Assembly: GCA_034509425.1 (NCBI GenBank)
Contig: JAVTVJ010000076.1
Location: 5,022,001-5,086,000, forward strand
Reading direction: 5' to 3'
Origin: Eopsaltria australis
Taxonomy: Eukaryota > Chordata > Aves > Passeriformes > Petroicidae
Length of the DNA: 64,000 nucleotides
Numbering within the stretch: the first letter of the stretch is position 1; each line of letters begins with the position of its first letter. Both the position numbers and the translations under genes were made by a program. Below the pieces are notes generated by a model. That model saw nothing but the letters and a program-made list of their open reading frames with translations. It had not been told where the DNA came from and ran no database searches. This document shows positions 63,681 through 64,000 of the stretch, piece by piece.

Positions 63681-64000
63681 AGCATAAATGTGATGTAAAA
63701 CTCAGAGGCACCAGAGTGCTCTCAGGACCATGCAAAACAGAATTACCTTTGACAGAATTGTGCCAGAAGGAGTTGCAGTTCATCAGGAGTTATTCTAAGT
63801 AGGAATAATAAAACTGAAATGTAAATACCAGAGTTCATCCCACCCTTCTTGGTGCTAACCTCTCAGTGTTCTAGTTGTGTGCAGAAATATATGGAGCTGC
63901 AAGGACAGCAATGATGCTGAGGAATCTTGCCATGATCAGGACATAAACTTTGAAGAGGGCTTTATTGTCTCCAACCTGGGTCAGAACCTGAGATATGAGA
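63681..64000. other. Non-coding end of window
   Basis: No gene or repeat recognised. The window ends inside this stretch. Confidence 0.5.

Overview
This window looks like nuclear DNA from a bird. It is AT-rich, has stop codons scattered through every frame, and holds no convincing protein-coding exon, tRNA, rRNA or CRISPR array. The host call rests on interspersed repeats: several decayed CR1 LINE fragments in both orientations, an older CR1/L3-like layer, a GC-richer fragment resembling an avian ERVL-type LTR family, and short scraps that resemble an old sauropsid repeat. The species cannot be told. All repeat names come from remembered consensus patterns, not from a database search.

Layout. 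1-4884: AT-rich unique sequence with a palindromic octamer near 4.54 kb. 4885-5190: old CR1/L3-like fragment. 5.2-27.4 kb: mostly unique sequence with a short old-repeat scrap near 7.95 kb and another near 15.78 kb, a TA run at 17.19 kb, a GTTT run at 19.59 kb, a long (CTCCT)n tract at 23.49-23.87 kb and a pyrimidine-rich hexamer-like tract at 24.1 kb. 27.41-27.64 kb: plus-strand CR1 fragment. 31.15-31.59 kb: LTR-like fragment. 35.29-36.09 kb: an old minus-strand CR1 directly abutting a plus-strand CR1, 5' sides together. 36.1-50.2 kb: mostly unique, with two 20-bp-class sequence oddities and a motif shared between 37.34 and 48.81 kb. 50.22-50.40 kb: plus-strand CR1 3' end. 54.85-55.52 kb: minus-strand CR1. 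57.12-58.11 kb: two minus-strand CR1 copies in tandem, the second interrupted by unrelated sequence. 58.15-64 kb: mostly unique, possibly with a last CR1 remnant near 63.6 kb.

The window is therefore either a gene desert or the inside of a very large intron; nothing in it decides between the two. No set of genes works together here. The open frames present (up to 190 codons) are explained by the microsatellite, by repeats, or by chance. The most interesting signals are structural: one perfect 17-bp hairpin, two perfect 20-bp palindromes, a 377-bp homopyrimidine tract and a nested repeat cluster. I found no evidence of a previously undescribed biological system.
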